Positions 53,135 through 62,400 of a stretch of DNA of 64,000 nucleotides are shown here, piece after piece. The notes beneath the pieces were generated by a model that had not been told where the DNA came from, ran no database searches, and was given only the letters and a program-made list of their open reading frames with translations. The DNA is from Candidatus Aquidulcis sp. (lineage in GTDB: Bacteria; Chloroflexota; Anaerolineae; Anaerolineales; UBA4823). The DNA is taken from assembly GCA_020723385.1 (NCBI GenBank), contig DYIZ01000013.1:1-64000 (forward strand), read 5' to 3'. The stretch's first letter is position 1, and every line of letters begins with the position of its first letter. The position numbers were made by a program, and so were the translations under genes.

Positions 53135-53488
53135 TCACGGCTTCGATGAGAGCGGCAGCAGCTCACGGACGCGATTGAGCAAATCCTCTGACCCAAAGGA
53201 TTTGGGGAAATAACGCACTGCACCCAGGCGGTAGGCGTTGAGCGCTTCCTGCGTGTTGGGCCTGACGGTGGTCACGATCACGCGCTTATCGGCATATTTC
53301 TCGCCGATTTCCTTGATGATATCCAAATGGCCCGAGCTGGCAATCACCAGGTCGAATTGGTCGTCTTCGAGCTGTTTCAAAGCTTCTTCGATGGTGGAGG
53401 CGACAACGATCTCGAATCGGCTCAAATCGTTCTTGACAAAATCAATCCAGCGTGGCTCGTCATCAATGATCAGGATTCGTGTTTTCAT
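53135..53488 (-). CDS. Pseudo-receiver domain protein
   Basis: 117 residues with a receiver fold: ILIIDDEPRW, VTTVRPN and FPKSFGS keep the acidic pair, Thr and Lys. The strand that should hold the phosphoacceptor reads LVIASSGHLD, with Ser in place of Asp. It can probably not be phosphorylated in the normal way and may bind a partner or act as a constitutive switch. Its start overlaps the stop of the kinase gene (4 bases), so the two are translationally coupled. Confidence 0.82.
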   Translation of the reverse strand: MKTRILIIDDEPRWIDFVKNDLSRFEIVVASTIEEALKQLEDDQFDLVIASSGHLDIIKEIGEKYADKRVIVTTVRPNTQEALNAYRLGAVRYFPKSFGSEDLLNRVRELLPLSSKP

Positions 53489-56400
53489 GAGATGCCTCCT
53501 CCCCGGATGGGGATGGTCACCAGCATGACCGTACCCGTCATGCCGGTGGTCTCAATTGTAATATCACCGCCCAGGCTCTGCAAGATCAAGCGGCTCAACC
53601 ACAATCCCAGGCCGGAACCCATCCCTTGCTCTTTTGAGGAGACCGGCTTTACAAACAACCGCTGCCGGATCGAAGGAGGAATGCCAGGACCGGTATCCTG
53701 AACGTGGATCCGAATGAGGTTATCAACCAATTCGCTGGTTACTGTCAATGTACCGCCGCCAGCTTTCATCGCGCGGTAGGCGTTATCCACCAGGTTATTG
53801 ATAACTTCTGAAATTTGACCAATCGGCGCACGGATAACCGTAATTCTTTCATCGAGTTTCTTGACTGTCGTCACAAATGGATGTGTGGTGTCATCCTTCC
53901 AGGCTTTCTGAACCTGGCTGACAATTTCGTCTAGCACCGCATTGATATCTACATCTCCTATTTCGGCGTTTTGCAGCGGTTCTTGAATCCGTGTGATCAA
54001 TTGGGATGTGTACCGGACATTGCGCTCGACGATATCGAGGCACTCCTGAATGGTGGCGTCAGAAGTGTCCACGCGTTCACGCAGCCGGTAGAGGTTGGGA
54101 GGAATGATATTGAGGGTGTTATTGATGCGGTGCTGCAGGGCAGCGGTAGCTGTGCCGAGGACGCCCAACTGTTTATTGGCAATGATCTCTTGCTGAAGCT
54201 GCTTTGTCTCGTTATAGAGGCGAACATTCTCCAAAGCGATGACCGCAGCTTTGGCAATATCTTCCAAAATCTCGAGGTCTTGCTGGCGGAAGCGGTTTTC
54301 GATGGTGGGATGATCAATGCCAATGACACCCACAACCTGACCACCCTTAAGCATTGGAACGGCCATCCAGGAGGCCTTGATATCCTCTCGCTCAGTGCTA
54401 TGCCCAGGCTCAGCAAACCAATCTTCGATTTCTTTACGGGTAGAGAAAAAGATCGGTTTTTTGGTCTCGATGATATATTCTGTACGGCCCTTCCCCGAGA
54501 CTCGTGAAGGCAAATATTTGGGTTGATCGTTAGCGTAAACGAGAGCAAAACGAACCGTATCGGAAAGCTCATCGTACAGCGCAATATACATATTGCTGGT
54601 GTCCATCAATTTGGTGGCCTGATCCCGTATCAGGCTCAACAGTTCTGCCTCCGATAACTGAATATTCGAATTGACCGCGCGATTGAAATCTATCAGGGCC
54701 TCTAAGCGTTGATTGACATGGGTCATGTCGCGGACCATAAAAGCATTGTCCAGGGCGACGGCCGCCTGGTTAGCCATGGCTTGCAAAATTTCCTGATCAT
54801 CGCCGCTGAACACATAATCTTGAGTCGGGTGGTATGCGGCTACCACGCCCAAAACTTTCTCCCCCAACATCATCGGAACGCCTAACCAGGATGCTGAAAT
54901 GGCGCCTGTATATTCTTTATGACCTTTCTTATCGTACCACGCTCTCCCCTCCGCCTGCGTCGAATGTAAAATTGGCTCCTTTGTACGAATGATCTCTTCC
55001 GTTCTTCCTTGACCAGCTTTCCGGGGTTGATAGGCTTTTGTGCTGACAATATCTGCTTGTCTGCCGTTGAGGTAAACCAGACCAAAACGCACATAATCGG
55101 TTGCCTCGTCATACAAGGCGATATACATATTGCTCGTGTCCATCAGGTCACTGGCATGTTGATGAATCAAATCGAGCACCTGCTCTTCCGTCAAGCGCAA
55201 GCCTTGCGTCACCTCACTGCTGAATTTAACCAGCGCCTCTAGTTTTTGATTCCTGGCGTAAAACAGGCGTGAATTATCCAGCGCAATTGCAGCCTGGTTG
55301 GCGAGCGCTTGCAGGATGATTTTGTCATCCTCACTGTAAACATAATCATTGGTTGGATGATAAGTCGCAACCACACCGACAACTTTATCTGCGACCAGCA
55401 TCGGAACACCTAGCCACGATGCCAAAGGCTGGCCGATATATTCGCCGTGACCAGGTTGAGCATACCACGCCATACCTTCAGCTTGAGTAGCATGGAAAAG
55501 GGACCGTTTGGTCCGAATAATTTCCTCGGTCTTCCCGCTACCCGCCTTGCGGGGCTGCCAGCCTTTCTCTTGAGCTATTTCTATTTTCCTCCCGTCAACA
55601 AAGGCCAGCCCGAAACGAACGGTATCCGTTGTCTCGTCGTACAGGGCAATATACATATTTCTGGTATCCATCAACTGGCTGGCTTTATTGTGAATCAACT
55701 CGAGAATTTCATGCTCTCTGAGGCGAATGCCTTGGGTCAGCTCCAAACCAACTTCATTGACCGCCCGCGTAACTTCGTACAACCGGGCATTGCGCAGTGC
55801 AATGGCCGCCTGGTTAGCCAAAATCATCGCCAATTCCTGGGCGTCATCATTGAAAGCTTCTTTCTGCGCGCTTTCAGCATTGAGCACCCCCACCAGCTCA
55901 TTGCCGACCAGCAATGGCACATCCAGCTCAGCCAGGGTCGATTCGACATCCTTCCGGTAACGATCATCCACTGTCACATCATTGGCGCATATCAATTCAC
56001 GCTTTGCGGCAGCCCCCCCCATCAATCCCTCTCCAACCTTGATGCTGGCGCCTTTCGCCTTGCCAATCGCATACTGGAATTCCAGCTCATTGGTAGTTTT
56101 ATTCAGCAATGCAATCGAGCCAACCTCACACCCCAGCATTTCCAGCGATTGCGCCAGGATAGTCTGTAATAAAACATCCTTATCGAGAATACTGGCAATG
56201 TTTCGCGATATTTTTTGCAGCGTCTGCCGCTGCTCGAAGAGGCGCTTATTATGGATTGCAACAGCAGCCTGGCTGGCAAAAAGCTCGATCAACTCTCGTT
56301 GGGATGACAGGAAAGTCTGCGGCGTGCGGAAGTTGGCGAATAAGATGCCGACCAATTCGGTTCCAACGATCAGCGGGATAGCGGATGAGGATCTTACCTT

Positions 56401-57753
56401 CTCGCGAACAACGAACCGCTCTTCGGGACGATCTACTCGATCCACTGTGAAATCTTTGGTGAGATCGCCTGGCCCCTGGGAATTGAGAATGTAAGCCGGT
56501 TTCCGGCTCTTCACAATTGTCCAAACGACATCGTCGGCATAAACTTTATCTTTCGCTACAGTTTGAACAAATTTTTCACCGGCTTCGATGGGCGGCAATA
56601 CAAAATCATTTCGTTGTTGAATAAACTCATAAAAAACGACTAGGTCTGCACCCAGCACATTTTTGGCGGTTTCGACAATATCCTTGAGAATGTCCCGCAC
56701 CGTGATGGGCGTAGCCGGCTTGGTGAGCAGCGTCGAGCCGACTTCGTGCAGCCGCTTGAGCGCCTCGGCCCGGCGGGTGATCTGCTGGTACAGGCGGGCG
56801 TTGTCAATCGCCACCGCGGCCTGGTTGGCGAACACCCGGATGGTGTCTTTTTCCTCCTCGCTGAACTGGTGCGGGGTGCGGAAATTGACATACAGGATTC
56901 CCAAGACACGCTCGGTCACCTTGAGGGAAATCCCCATGAATGCTTTGATATCCTCTCGCTTGATAAATGGGCTTTCCAACATCGCAGGGTCTTCAGCCTG
57001 GATGTCACCACGCACCACTTCTAGCTCCCGTTTGACATAAACGGCCATCCCACCCTCACGGCGCGGTTTTTCGTTGAGATGCAGCGATGTATTCAACCCA
57101 AAAGCAGCCACGCTCTTTTGATCGTAAAATTCCTCGTTCTCGGGATCGTAAGGATACACCACCGCACAGTCAGCGCCGGTCACATCGCAAGCGCCCTTGA
57201 CCACTTGTTCCAGCACCTGCATCGGGGAACCAGAAGCCAACTGCTCGAACACCTCCCCCGTCTCGATCAACCGCCGCAGCGTCTTGCGCCGCTTTTCCGC
57301 CTCGAGTGTCAAACCCACCTGGGCGGAATAACTGCTCAACAATTGCCGCTCCAGCTCCGTAAACTCTTTGACCACAAACGAATAAATGCATACGACACCA
57401 ATCACCGTATCGCCCACTTTGATCGGGAGAATGAGCGCAGAACGCCAGCCCTGTTCCTTGGCAAAATCCTTGTATTTCCACAGCGGGTCGGTCAGAATAT
57501 CATGAACAATTACCATTTTGCCCGTCTGAAACGCCTGTCCGGTTACAGTTGGCGTGTCAAAACCCAGGAAGGCCGTTTCAATGTATGACTTTGGCAAACC
57601 GATCGCAGCCTTAATGCGAAGTGTGTGCGCGGTTTCATCCGGGACCCACACGCTGATGGGCAAATTGAGCACCCGATTGATCGATTCGACCATCGTTTGG
57701 AAAATATCTATCGGCTCGGTGGTTTTTCCGTTCTGCAATTGTTCGAGACCCAT
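53485..57753 (-). CDS. Giant multiGAF histidine kinase
   Basis: 1422 residues from the ATG at 57753, which has gggagg seven bases upstream; the longer frame to 57798 overlaps the previous gene. About seven GAF-type domains, the middle ones in near-identical layout (MDTSNMYIALYDE, then WLGVPM, then YHPT), pointing to internal duplication. DHp His H1208 in ALQHRINNTLN, HATPase with NNLVDNAYRAM, DTGPGI and GSGLGLWLS. No receiver of its own, so it is likely the input kinase for the neighbouring receivers. Cytoplasmic. Confidence 0.9.
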   Translation of the reverse strand: MGLEQLQNGKTTEPIDIFQTMVESINRVLNLPISVWVPDETAHTLRIKAAIGLPKSYIETAFLGFDTPTVTGQAFQTGKMVIVHDILTDPLWKYKDFAKEQGWRSALILPIKVGDTVIGVVCIYSFVVKEFTELERQLLSSYSAQVGLTLEAEKRRKTLRRLIETGEVFEQLASGSPMQVLEQVVKGACDVTGADCAVVYPYDPENEEFYDQKSVAAFGLNTSLHLNEKPRREGGMAVYVKRELEVVRGDIQAEDPAMLESPFIKREDIKAFMGISLKVTERVLGILYVNFRTPHQFSEEEKDTIRVFANQAAVAIDNARLYQQITRRAEALKRLHEVGSTLLTKPATPITVRDILKDIVETAKNVLGADLVVFYEFIQQRNDFVLPPIEAGEKFVQTVAKDKVYADDVVWTIVKSRKPAYILNSQGPGDLTKDFTVDRVDRPEERFVVREKVRSSSAIPLIVGTELVGILFANFRTPQTFLSSQRELIELFASQAAVAIHNKRLFEQRQTLQKISRNIASILDKDVLLQTILAQSLEMLGCEVGSIALLNKTTNELEFQYAIGKAKGASIKVGEGLMGGAAAKRELICANDVTVDDRYRKDVESTLAELDVPLLVGNELVGVLNAESAQKEAFNDDAQELAMILANQAAIALRNARLYEVTRAVNEVGLELTQGIRLREHEILELIHNKASQLMDTRNMYIALYDETTDTVRFGLAFVDGRKIEIAQEKGWQPRKAGSGKTEEIIRTKRSLFHATQAEGMAWYAQPGHGEYIGQPLASWLGVPMLVADKVVGVVATYHPTNDYVYSEDDKIILQALANQAAIALDNSRLFYARNQKLEALVKFSSEVTQGLRLTEEQVLDLIHQHASDLMDTSNMYIALYDEATDYVRFGLVYLNGRQADIVSTKAYQPRKAGQGRTEEIIRTKEPILHSTQAEGRAWYDKKGHKEYTGAISASWLGVPMMLGEKVLGVVAAYHPTQDYVFSGDDQEILQAMANQAAVALDNAFMVRDMTHVNQRLEALIDFNRAVNSNIQLSEAELLSLIRDQATKLMDTSNMYIALYDELSDTVRFALVYANDQPKYLPSRVSGKGRTEYIIETKKPIFFSTRKEIEDWFAEPGHSTEREDIKASWMAVPMLKGGQVVGVIGIDHPTIENRFRQQDLEILEDIAKAAVIALENVRLYNETKQLQQEIIANKQLGVLGTATAALQHRINNTLNIIPPNLYRLRERVDTSDATIQECLDIVERNVRYTSQLITRIQEPLQNAEIGDVDINAVLDEIVSQVQKAWKDDTTHPFVTTVKKLDERITVIRAPIGQISEVINNLVDNAYRAMKAGGGTLTVTSELVDNLIRIHVQDTGPGIPPSIRQRLFVKPVSSKEQGMGSGLGLWLSRLILQSLGGDITIETTGMTGTVMLVTIPIRGGGIS

Positions 57754-57754
57754 T

Positions 57755-59110
57755 TCAATTCCTCCCGGCGCTGTGAACTGCCCGCCAGTGAAAATCATCC
57801 ACCAATGATTGGTGGTAATCGTTCTCCCGAAAAGCCAGCCCTCGCCGGTCCAGCTCCACTCGGGTGATCAAATGGGGCATTCCCCATTCCTTTTCCAGAT
57901 AAGCAATCTGACAACCGGTCAGCGTTTGCCCCTGGTTCTTATGCAATAATCGCTGGAAACACCGCTGGCCGCGCGCCAACGTTTTCGAAAATCGCTCGGT
58001 CTCGGCTGTGAAGTAAGCCAGCAAGCGCGCTTTCACCCAGGGGTCACAACAAACCGAGGAAACATTTTGCGAGACGCAATCCAACATGACCGGCAAAAAA
58101 TTGGGAGATTGGATTCCAAGCAAAAGCTGCCGCGTGATCACCCCGCGGATCAGCATTTTGATGATGCGCTGCCGCCCATCCTTGCCCGGAGGGGGCGCGC
58201 CGTCAGCCACCAGGCAGTACAGGCCCTTGAGATAGTCCGCTATGACCCGCTCGCTGGCTGCGGCCAGCGCCGCCGGAAGATCGTCTGCCCGGACGAAAGC
58301 GCGGATGCTCTCGATAATGGGCTGGTACAGATCGGTATCGAAGACGGAGGGCGCGTTTTGCAGGATCATCGCCACCCGCTCGGAGCCGATCACCGTCTCG
58401 GTGAAGGGATCGTTCATCGGGAGGAAGCTCCGCCGGTCGGGGCCAAGCTCCCGGCAGATGAACAGCGAATTGGAGAACTCCACGAACCGCCCGCATTTGC
58501 ATCCAGGGCGGCAATCCGCCCCACAGGCTCGCTCCCGCCCCCGGTCGTAGAAAAGCTCCGTGTTGGGGCCGCACTTCCGGGGAGGGGCGCTCCCCTCGAT
58601 GCCGTTACCCTGGATCCAGTAATTGCTCTCGGCCCCCAGCCCAACGACCCGCTCTTCGGGTACGCCCACTTCCAGCCAAGCCCGCCGGGCCAGGTCATCC
58701 TCGGGCATAGGATTCCCCATCACATCGCCGCCCTTGAAATACGATACCCAGATGCGTTCCCGGTTTACCCCCAACACCATCGTCGCCAGCCGCCACATCC
58801 GGCGGATCGTCTCGGTTTTGCCGTTCGGCCCGAACTCGAACGCCCCCGGCATCTCGAACAGGCTGAGATGTACATCATCCGACCCAACTTTGTCGAGATC
58901 GAAATGGCGAAAACACTCTTGAACCAACACATATTGGTTACCATCCCGGCGAGGCGATTGGGACAAGGAGGTTTCCACCTGCACCAGACCGGCGCTCATC
59001 ACGAACGACATTGGGATGGATGCATCCAGCAACGGGGCGCGGGGCAACTGCTGGTACCCCAGCCCCTCGTAATATTTGACAAAACGCTGGCGGATCACAT
59101 TCGAATCCAT
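57755..59110 (-). CDS. Alanyl-tRNA-synthetase-like catalytic-domain protein
   Basis: 451 residues from the ATG at 59110 (a GTG at 59122 is possible). It matches the class II catalytic core of alanyl-tRNA synthetase: IRQRFVKYYEGLGYQQLP (start of motif 1), VGSDDVHLSLFEMPGAFEFG (motif 2 region), GPNTELFYDRG, and IGSERVAMILQNAP (motif 3). The CGADCRPGCKCG cluster near residue 210 resembles archaeal AlaRS. The editing domain, the C-Ala domain and the HxxxH zinc motif are absent. It is not a normal housekeeping synthetase. It might aminoacylate another acceptor, or sense tRNA or alanine. The kinase gene starts 1 base after its stop codon. Confidence 0.85.
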   Translation of the reverse strand: MDSNVIRQRFVKYYEGLGYQQLPRAPLLDASIPMSFVMSAGLVQVETSLSQSPRRDGNQYVLVQECFRHFDLDKVGSDDVHLSLFEMPGAFEFGPNGKTETIRRMWRLATMVLGVNRERIWVSYFKGGDVMGNPMPEDDLARRAWLEVGVPEERVVGLGAESNYWIQGNGIEGSAPPRKCGPNTELFYDRGRERACGADCRPGCKCGRFVEFSNSLFICRELGPDRRSFLPMNDPFTETVIGSERVAMILQNAPSVFDTDLYQPIIESIRAFVRADDLPAALAAASERVIADYLKGLYCLVADGAPPPGKDGRQRIIKMLIRGVITRQLLLGIQSPNFLPVMLDCVSQNVSSVCCDPWVKARLLAYFTAETERFSKTLARGQRCFQRLLHKNQGQTLTGCQIAYLEKEWGMPHLITRVELDRRGLAFRENDYHQSLVDDFHWRAVHSAGRN

Positions 59111-59134
59111 GCGGCCTTTCACCCCAAAAACGAA

Positions 59135-59286
59135 GAGCCTGCCCGGATTGCAGGCTTTGGCCTGCCTGCTTCAGCGGACTGAAGTCCGCAATCCAGAGAT
59201 TTACAATTACGAGCCTGCCCGGATTGCAGGCTTTAGCCTGCTTGCCTCAGCGGACTGAAGTCCGCAATCCAGAGGTTTACAGTCAA
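59135..59286. repeat. Two tandem copies of a 76-base palindromic unit
   Basis: gagcctgcccggattgcagg occurs at 59135 and 59211. Each unit contains hairpins gcaggctttagcctgc-like and gcggactgaagtccgc and is enclosed by ggattgc / gcaatcc. Two copies only, no spacer, so not CRISPR. Confidence 0.8.
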
Positions 59287-59487
59287 GTATTGAAAGCGTA
59301 CCTGCTCACCTTTAGTGTACAGCAACCTTCGACCTTTTGCAATAGATTTTCGGTACTCGAAAATGATAGGCGCATCCTTTCATCCGAAAATTTAAGCATG
59401 TTGTCGGTTTCACTTCACCCCCCGCGTGCTATAATCCGACCATACTGGTTATATTCGCCCTATCCCCGACTGCGCCGCATCTTACCC
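59287..59487. other. Divergent regulatory region before dnaE
   Basis: Apart from the promoter at 59408-59435 nothing is recognisable; the region serves the AlaRS-like gene on the left and dnaE on the right. Confidence 0.4.
59408..59435 (+). promoter_or_regulatory. Probable dnaE promoter
   Basis: TTTCAC (59408-59413), a 16-base spacer and TATAAT (59430-59435), 52 bases upstream of the dnaE ATG. Confidence 0.55.
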
Positions 59488-62400
59488 ATGTCCTTTGTCC
59501 ACCTCCACGTTCACTCCGAATATTCTCTGCTCGACGGCTTCAGCAACATCAAGAAGCTGGTAGCCCGCGCCAAAGCGCTGGGGATGCCCGCCTTGGGCCT
59601 CACCGATCACGGTACGATGTTTGGCGTGATTGATTTCTACAACGCGGCCATGTCTGCCGGGATCAAGCCGATCATTGGCATCGAGGCCTACCTGGCTTCC
59701 CGTACCATGAAGGAGCGCAACCCCCAGGAGGACAAGAAATCCACCCACATCCTGCTCCTGGCCGAAAACCAGACCGGATACCATAATCTGTTACAGCTTG
59801 CCAGCGCGGCGCAGCTCGAAGGATTCTATTACTACCCACGTGTTGACCATGAACGGCTCGCCCAATTCTCTGAAGGGCTGATCTGCTCATCGGGCTGCAT
59901 GTCTGCCGAGGTGCCGCGTCTCATTCAGCAGGGCAACATGGACGGGGCGCGCAAGACCCTCGATTGGTACTACGAAACCTTTGGGAAAGATAATTTCTTC
60001 CTCGAGTTGCAATCCCATGACATCCCCGAGCTGGAGCAGATCAACAAGAGTTTGCTCGACCTGGGGAGGCGCTACGACGCCCGCTTCATCGCCACCAACG
60101 ACGTTCACTACATCAACCGGGAGGATGCCCGCCTGCAGGACATCCTGCTCGCCATTCAAACCGGCTGCGTGCTCTCCGATCCCAACCGGATGCGCATGAC
60201 CGACAACAGCTACTACCTGCGCACGGCGGAGGAAATGACCAGCTTGTTTGCCGGAGTGCCCGACGCGCTCAATAACACGCTGCTCATCGCCGAACGCTGC
60301 AACGTTGACCTGGGATTCAAGGGTTACCACCTGCCGAATTTCGACGTGCCCGAGGGCTGCACCCCCGAGAGCTATCTCCGGGAGTTGTGCGAGACCGGGT
60401 TACAGCGGCGTTTTGGCGCACGGGCCGGGGACGCGGTATACCGCCAGCGGCTCGAGTACGAATTGGGCATCATCCACACGATGGGTTTCGACACGTATTT
60501 CCTGATTGTGTGGGATTTGTGCCGCTACGCGCGCGAGCAGGGAATCTGGTACAACGCGCGTGGTTCAGCCGCCGGCTCGATCGTGGCCTACTGCCTCGAT
60601 ATTACCGTGGTGGACCCAATCGAACACGGTCTCATCTTCGAGCGGTTTCTCAACCCTGGGCGCATCTCCATGCCCGACATTGACCTGGACTTCCGTGACG
60701 ACCGCCGCGCCGATATGCTCGAATACACCGCCCACAAATACGGCGATGACAAAGTGGCGCAGATCATCACCTTTGGCACGCTCGGCGCACGCGCCGCTAT
60801 CCGCGATGTGGGCCGGGTGATGGACATCCCCCTGAGCGAGGTGGACAAAGCCGCCAAACTGATCCCCAACATCCCCGGCAAGCCGGTCAGCATCCAGGAT
60901 GCGCTCGAAGAAGTCCCCGAATTCAAAAAACTCTACGATTCCGAAGAATTCCTGCACGATCTGATTGACACCGCCAGCCAGATGGAAGGCGTGGTACGCA
61001 ATGCCGGCACGCACGCCGCCGGGGTGGTCATCACTGACAAACCGGTAGCCGAATATCTCCCCTTGCACCGTCCCACCGGGCAATCGGCCGAAGAATCGCC
61101 CATCAAAGCTGTGACTCAATTCGAGATGGGTATCCTCGACTCGCTGGGCTTGCTCAAAGTGGATTTCCTCGGGCTGGCGACGCTCACCATCATGGCAAGG
61201 GCCTGCGACCTGATCCGCCAGCGGCACGGCATCACCTTCGATCTCACCAACATCCCGGTGGATGATCCTGCAACCTACGAGCTGATGGGACGCGGCGATA
61301 CGGCTGGGGTATTCCAGGTCGAAGGCAACGGTATGCGCCGCTGGCTGGTGCAGATGAAGCCCAAAGAGCTGGCCAACGTCATCGCCATGGTGGCCCTATT
61401 CCGCCCCGGCCCGATGGATTTCATCCCCGGCTACATCCGCCGGATGCATGGCGAGGAAAAGGTAGATTACCGCCATCCGCTGCTGGAACCCATTTTCAAG
61501 GAGACTTACGGGTATCCGGTCTATCAGGAACAGTTGATGTTCGCGGCGATCAACCTGGCCGGGTATACCCCTTCGGAATCCGACGAGCTGCGCAAAGCCA
61601 TCTCGAAAAAACAAAAAGACAAGCTGCTGAAGCACCGCGAAAAATTCATCAAAGGCGCCAGGGAAAAGGATATTGCCGAGGACACCGCCGCAGCCATTTT
61701 CGATGATTGGGAAGAATTTGCGCGCTACGGATTCAATAAATGTTTGCCTGGCGACACCGAAGTGGTAGATTATGCCACCGGCCGGCTCGTCAGGATCGAG
61801 GATATTTATACGGGTAAAGCTCATCTCGGAAAGACCGTATCGTGTGATACCCAGGCGCTTCGCCTGCAAACCGGGCAGGTATCGAACGTTATGGAAAATG
61901 GCGTCAAACCGGTTTTTCGTCTGACAACGGCCCTTGGCCGTCGCATCGAGGCAACTGCAAATCATCCCTTTTACACATATAATGGCTGGGAAATTCTCGA
62001 TCACTTGCAAGCGGGTGATATGATCGCCACGCCACGCTGCATCCCGCTCAATGGACAGGCTGAATGGCCTGACCATGAAGTGATTGCTCTCGGGCATTTG
62101 TTGGCCGAAGGAAACTTATGCCATCCAAATTCCGTGTATTTTTACAGCCAGGATGATGACCAAGTGGCCGATTTTATCCATGCGGCCGAGCAATTCGACA
62201 ATGTTCACTGCACTTCAGCACTTTACAAAGGCACCTGGTCTGTCTATGCCAGTCGAGCAGATCGAAAGATCATCCCAGGTATCGTTCTGTGGGCACAAAG
62301 GATGGGGATTTGGGGTAAAAATGCCCGCCAAAAAGAAATCCCGGCGGCCGGTTTCGAACTTAATAACCGCCAAATTGGCCTGCTCATCAGCCGTATGTGG

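Noticed and set aside
59135-59286. Possible CRISPR array
   Set aside because: Only two copies, 76 bases each, directly adjacent with no spacers, and each copy is internally palindromic. No cas gene in the window.
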